64,000 nucleotides of DNA. It comes from Ephemerocybe angulata (lineage: Eukaryota; Basidiomycota; Agaricomycetes; Agaricales; Psathyrellaceae). The stretch is from assembly GCA_013368325.1 (NCBI GenBank), contig JAACJK010000112.1, positions 558,001 through 622,000 of the forward strand, written 5' to 3'. Positions 59,301 to 64,000 of this stretch are shown here, in pieces. A model generated the notes under the pieces. That model had not been told where the DNA came from and did no database searches. It was given only the letters and a program-made list of their open reading frames with translations. Position numbers and translations under genes: made by a program. Numbering within the stretch: the stretch's first letter is position 1; each line of letters starts with the position of its first letter.

Positions 59301-61428
59301 AGCAAAGGGAGCGGCCGTTGAATGGGAGTTTGAATGGGGCGGGGACGCCAGAGAGGAAGAGGTCAAGGCCGGAGGGGGAGTCGCCGCAGAGGAAGAAGCC
59401 GAGGAAGAGGGTGTCTAGTGTGCCACAAGCGAACCTGACGGATGAGGAACGCACCCAGAGGTTCCAGGAGGTATGTGTTCTCTCCTTTCGTTCTTCGATT
59501 TGGAACTCATCTGTCGCAAGACCAAGCAGGCAGCTGCGCGACGTTGGGCGCAGAGGTCGTTACTCGAGGTGTGCGAGAAGGTTTACAGGACCTTATCTTC
59601 ATCGATGTCCCCCTCAAATCACCAGCAACCATTCACTCCACCATCGACACGACAGATTTGGCTGTCCATGAACCCTGAGAGCGACGCGACCGCCATCTGG
59701 ATAGAATGCAAGTTTGACGTCCCGACTTCAGGGAAGTGGTTGTCAGAGGCGGTGTTCTCGATACCCATCGGAGCGCCGCCAGAGGGGGCCGGCGCCAAGG
59801 GGCACCCTGGGCTCGTTGTGTTTGAGTGCACGCCGTTGGAAGGGATTGATGATGAGCTGGAACGGTGCGTACCTCTTTCGTTAGGGTGTGCGATGCGGAA
59901 GGACTGATACTTGTGCTTTTCTTAGGAAATACCGAGTGTTGGATGATTGCACGAGGTTGAGGGATATTGTAAAGGCATTCCCTCCGAGACGGTACTATAC
60001 CCCGTCGGTGCTGCTGCTTTGCTGGGCCCATGATACGAAGCAATATTCTGATATTATTACCATGGTACGTCTGCATGCCTGTCGTTTGGCCTATGTCGAA
60101 CTATATCTTTGGTAGGTCGAGAAGTTGGTCGACGAAGGAACGATTAAAGGGTACAATGCAGTGCTGTTTAACGCCAAGGATAAGGATCCGGAAGGGGACT
60201 TTGAGAAGGCGTTACGCAAGACCAAATTGGACCTAGAAGGGGAGCTGGTCAAAGCCTTTAGCGTTCGAGGTACGATCGATTCAGACTTTTAGTGGTGACT
60301 ACATTTTGACGCCACTCGCAGATCTCTTCAAGAGTTTCTCTGCCGTTCTTAATCCTTTCCTTTCTGAATGGGTCAATACGTGTTCAAACGGTGACGATTG
60401 TATGTGTAAAGAGCCCTTGTGATGCACGGAGTTGGCTGACCTTCGTTTCTTGCTAGTCAACTGGAAACTCTACAACTGTCTTGTCCATGTAACGGTGGCG
60501 TTGCTGAATGGCGTTGTCGCCAACATGCGTCAACTCTCCGGGATCGCAGACTCAAGCTCCAGTCCGGGTCTTCTTCCGTTTGAAGACGATACCATCGATG
60601 ATAGCGAGTACGTTACACCTTTCTTACTTCAAAGCTGATTCTGCGACTGACCGACTTCGCTCACAGCTCTGCGTATGAGTACGCCGAGCAATGGCTTGCC
60701 GAAATGTCGTCTCGGATAGACATTTCGCTCGTTCTGGTAGACATCGACTCGCACAGGAATATCGAGCAAGGTTGGTTCATCATCAACGTCCCCTATACCT
60801 GCAACTTATGCATTTGGATTAGATTTCCCTGCGCGCGCGTTCCTCGACCACCTCCTCGAAATTGCTCAAGTCGATGCCGAACAAGCCCTTGGGGGCGGAA
60901 AGCTCGCCAACGGCACCTCAACGAACAAGAAACACCTTGTTCTCAAGGCTGAATTGGCCGAGTCCACCGAGTCACTCGAAGAGGCACTTTCCCCTTTGAG
61001 GGTCAGGTTGAGCCATCGACTGAGCAAAACTGTGCGGAGAAATCCGAAACGCAGGAGTTACTCGACAGCTGCGTCTGATATCACCAGGTGAGTAGCTCAA
61101 AGTATTTCCTGTGTACTGGTCCCTGACATCTGTGTGTCCTATTTCCAGCCCCGAATCGAAGCGCATGCGCTTAACTGGATCGCCCTCTGTCAACGGCGGC
61201 CACTCGCTCGCCTTGACCATCACCGCGAACGGCCATGAAGGCAACGGAGGGCCCCTTAGTGGCCGGTCGCCCAGCCCGAGCGTCCTCAGCCTCGGGTCGT
61301 CTATGGCAGACGAGTCTCGGCGATCCCAAACGCCTGGAGCAGAAGGTGGGGCAAAGAAGCCACCTGTGACCGCCGCGATGCTTCGCGCGCTCACGAAGGA
61401 TTTGAAGAAGAAGTACATGCGAAGCTAG
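56311..61428 (+). CDS. Sac3/GANP-family mRNA export factor (TREX-2 scaffold)
   Basis: Twelve exons (56311-56724, 56774-57311, 57361-58257, 58311-59470, 59527-59864, 59926-60064, 60116-60269, 60322-60399, 60457-60607, 60667-60770, 60823-61087, 61149-61428) give 1505 residues with every phase closing. The N-terminus is Gly/Arg-rich (RGRGRGRGLSRGG), then acidic. The SAC3/GANP core begins near residue 150 with INIVGTCPDMCPRFERYRRE. It continues with RPPHVLKKTLDYLFHDLL, RAVRNDFTMQHI and HDRCARFHILA, followed by the helical M-region. A long Ser/Pro/Phe-rich linker with several F-containing repeats resembles nucleoporin-like segments. The C-terminal part has a conserved helix-rich region (KSFSAVLNPFLSEWV), a basic KRMR patch and ends LKKKYMRS. 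Sac3 links transcription to nuclear-pore export with Thp1, Cdc31 and Sus1 (family knowledge). Confidence 0.93.
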
Positions 61429-61689
61429 GGGATTAGATTAGAGAATGCTGTAAATTTTGGTTCAGTTATTGATTGGCTTTGGTGTTTTCTTTATTTTCGC
61501 CCTTATTCGTGTGGTTTCGGGTGGGGTTCTGCGTATAACTTGGGTTGATTTCAATGGGCTTTCTCTTGCAGGGTAATTCGGGTCGGTGGTTTGATCCATT
61601 GCTCCATCCAGGTTTCATTCGCGACTGATCTACGACTTTTCCTACCCCAAGCGATTCACGCGTACATTTTGGCCCCCACTAGCGGACAG

Positions 61690-61960
61690 AACGACAGAGG
61701 TGGTGATCTCCGAGAACATTGGAGTCGCCTGCCTTTAGTGGGCTCCTGATGCGTGGATTATCCGTGAGGATCGTACCTTGCATCGCGTGCGCTGCAATTC
61801 CGGAGAGCCAGAATTGGGCCATGGTGTACGTGCCACACATCTATGTAAGTACGATCAGGGGTCAAGCTAATGGACCTGCTCACTAGCAGCAACAAAAGGA
61901 GACGCCCCTTCGTGAACTGGGTGACCGTGTCGCCTAGGATCCAAGTTCGTGCTGAGGAGG
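61690..61960 (-). pseudogene. DUF6533 gene relic
   Basis: On the minus strand TYTMAQFWLSGIAAHAMQG is encoded at about 61775-61835, followed by a GT donor. This matches the YILIQFWLAGASVTAMQG exon of the neighbouring gene at about 63264-63325. The adjacent upstream exon, matching about 63350-63420, is also recognisable near 61900-61960. No complete frame remains, and it lies just downstream of the intact gene. Confidence 0.6.
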
Positions 61961-62249
61961 GAACAGGACGTCTACCGTATTAGGGACCATTCTCGATGCA
62001 ATGAGTTGCCAAGATCTGCAGGTGGTGATGAAATGAGATGATTTACCACCCGATGGCAATTATCTCCCAGTGGGCCTCGAGTGGTACTGAGGCTTGAGGC
62101 GACAGCGGCACCTATTGCACGCTTCGCGTCAGTGCACCGAGATCGCGCGATATATACACACCTCCGCGGTTTGTAGTGAAGTGCGAGTTTGGGTATCTGT
62201 GCGTCTGTTCTACAAGGAGTGGTTTCGCAGAATCTACGAACGGTGATAG

Positions 62250-64000
62250 CTAATGAAACGGTTCAAAAGGCGCCTTGGTCTGTGGAGCTTGATCGTCTCC
62301 TGGCCCCATCCCTTGGGCTGTAATGGTATATACTTCTAGCGGATATTCGACTGAGTTGTTTAGTATATCCAGGTCGTACCCCTTCATGGTCATCCCAATC
62401 TCTTCGGAAAACGGCTGATAGTATGCGTTGCGGAGGTTGAGAACCAGACGGCAGCCAAGGATTGCGGCGAAGGCCGAGCTGGCTTGGATCGGAAAGAAAG
62501 TAAGGCCCGTCTGTAAAAACGTCGGAATCAAAATGTTGGTATCACTGATGGTCTGGAGAGTACGGCTAGAACGACGTGCCTCCGGAGGGGTTGTGAGCCA
62601 TACAACAATGACGATGAGGGATGACACAGTTCCGCTAAATCCAATGGAAAGGTTAGTAGGGGAAGACACTCAGAGCCTTGGGTACTCACATGAAAGGAAA
62701 TAATATACTGTCCCTTATTAGTACCCGGAAAAGCACCCCCTGCCTCGACCAGGTCCTGAAGGTCTCAAAGTAATTACCCGGAGGCGCATTGGTCCTCAAG
62801 CCAAATACCTCCTTCTGTGACTCCTTCAGAAACCGCAAGCCTTCCCACACGGTGAAGGCGACGACAACAATATCGTAGCCAATTAAGATGAACCAAGTGG
62901 CGGTTGACCATGATGGCCAGTTTCCTGGCAGGCAAGTGCGCAAAGTGGGTGTTAGAACGATACCTATTAATTGAATCAGAATAGGTCTAAAAAGGAACTT
63001 CAGAGCATCCGGTGTTGCTTTCGAGCGATCTCAAAGGCAAAAAGACTCACTAGATTTTGTAATAGGAAATCCAAACGACAAAACAAGGGGCACGATAACT
63101 CCCGCAAGCATCAGGATGCTTAGAGCGAATAAGAGTGCCGTACGAGCTCTTCTCCGGTGCTTGTACATGCTAAGCATTCGATGCATCATCAACCCTAGAG
63201 ATGCACGTCTTCAATGAGCTCCTGTCATGTAGGCTGTAGCTGAAGATGTGTGGATCCCGCACCTTGCATTGCAGTTACGGAAGCTCCAGCGAGCCAGAAT
63301 TGAATCAGAATATACGAGTTGCATGACTATATGTAGAGTTCAATATGGTTTTGCCCTCCAGCGAGAGGAGGAGGCGTGCCTTCTTGAATTGAGTATAATC
63401 TGAGATCCAGATTTGCACTGAAAGGATCGCAAGTTAGTTTAGAGTCTTTCCGTTTCAGAATAGTCAAACTTACCCGCTAAGCCTTGTCTAGCAGCGCAGG
63501 GAGATTCACAGATGACGTTTAACAAGTGTTTCAAGAGTGAACCGCACTCACAGAAAGAAGCCGTTCGCCGCATAGCGTGTCTTTCCAGATCAACGTAAGG
63601 GGTTGTGTTGTGGTGCAATTGAAGGGGAAGACTTACAATGATATATAGCACCTGAACCATGGACACCTTCTTCTTCTACACGCCACCGATCAGTGAGTCA
63701 CTGACCTCTCCCCTGAACCCCCATAGAGAACTCACCCAGATAAGCTCTACCTACGAACCAGCTCATCAGCATCGATGAGGCCACAGACGATATGCACACC
63801 AACCTCCAAGTCGAACGTCGTTACTAGAGGGGTGTAAATTTATCGCGCTATTTCGTACACCGACCACGCCAAGGACTCACTATGGTCCCAGAACGTAACT
63901 GTTGCTGTTGCGACTGCATGCCGTGAAGGTAGCTGTAAGCCAGTGTCGTTCCCTAAGACTAGTAACAGCGAGCGCACACACCTACGAACCAGTGCCCTTT
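62250..64000 (-). CDS. DUF6533 membrane protein, N-terminus beyond the right edge
   Basis: Read on the minus strand, short exons at about 63955-63700 join to WDH-I-TTFDLEVELIWKKKVSMVQVLYII, the DUF6533 signature (WDH-x-LTFxxEV-xxIW). An exon at about 63330-63264 gives YILIQFWLAGASVTAMQG. Basic-loop and transmembrane exons (YKHRRRARTALLFALSILML, NWPSWSTATWFILIGYD to DSILFPF at about 62925-62690) follow. The last exon 62634-62250 has another hydrophobic stretch SSLIVIVVWLTT and a polar tail ending PFEPFH. The protein should have about seven transmembrane segments. DUF6533 proteins are numerous in agaricomycetes and of unknown function. Intron edges between 63700 and 63350 are not certain, and the start lies outside the window. 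Confidence 0.65.

Noticed and set aside
1..64000. tRNA, rRNA, CRISPR arrays, bacterial-type operons
   Set aside because: No cloverleaf-type A/B box pairs or rRNA segments were recognised. Gene structure is eukaryotic throughout.

Overview
The window reads as nuclear DNA of an agaricomycete (mushroom or polypore-type basidiomycete). Evidence: genes carry many short GT-AG introns of about 45-90 bp, and the gene families are typical of Agaricomycetes. These include short NACHT NLRs, F-box proteins of the large agaricomycete family, a WSC-containing glyoxal oxidase, a thaumatin-like protein, a Kre6/Skn1-type GH16 protein, TKL-like kinases with HGD loops and a DUF6533 membrane protein. All gene models were spliced by eye. 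Exon joins were accepted only when the reading phase closed and, where possible, when paralogues in the window agreed.

Layout. 0-0.54 kb: N-terminus of an unknown proline-rich protein on the minus strand, running off the left edge. 1.1-1.85 kb: degenerate tandem repeats. 2.4-14.4 kb: a NACHT NLR array with two intact inverted paralogues (2566-5333 minus, 10993-13711 plus) and three relics (about 2385-2560, 7637-8185, 13868-14345). A Ser/Gln-rich probable nuclear protein (9041-10507) sits inside the array. 14.5-16.9 kb: an intact F-box protein followed by a relic. 17.3-19.7 kb: an FHA/coiled-coil/tail-anchored protein, divergent from a Rab18-like GTPase (20.2-21.2 kb). 21.4-22.4 kb: P450 and F-box fragments. 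22.7-24.0 kb: thaumatin-like protein. 25.5-30.4 kb: a 22-exon glyoxal oxidase with four WSC domains. 30.4-34.2 kb: no convincing gene, one diverged direct repeat.

34.2-36.0 kb: Gti1/Pac2 (WOPR) transcription factor. 37.7-39.4 kb: MFS transporter. 39.7-42.8 kb: two tandem kinases. 43.2-47.0 kb: membrane family 2 glycosyltransferase with an apparent frameshift. 47-50.2 kb: no convincing gene. 50.2-52.4 kb: GH16 Kre6/Skn1-like protein. 52.8-53.3 kb: truncated P450. 53.4-55.4 kb: kinase-like gene with a PD-(D/E)XK-like segment, broken by a 53-bp perfect fold-back palindrome. 56.3-61.4 kb: Sac3/GANP mRNA-export factor. 61.7-64 kb: a DUF6533 gene running off the right edge, plus a relic of it.

Housekeeping genes (Sac3, Rab18, Gti1/Pac2, FHA, GH16) alternate with fast-turnover accessory blocks (NLR, F-box, P450, kinase-like, DUF6533), where relics lie beside intact copies. 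The most interesting signals are a RHIM-like segment at the N-termini of the NLRs, the fold-back palindrome inside the kinase-like gene, and the repeated micro-exon at the same place in every WSC domain. No tRNA, rRNA, CRISPR array or complete transposon was recognised.
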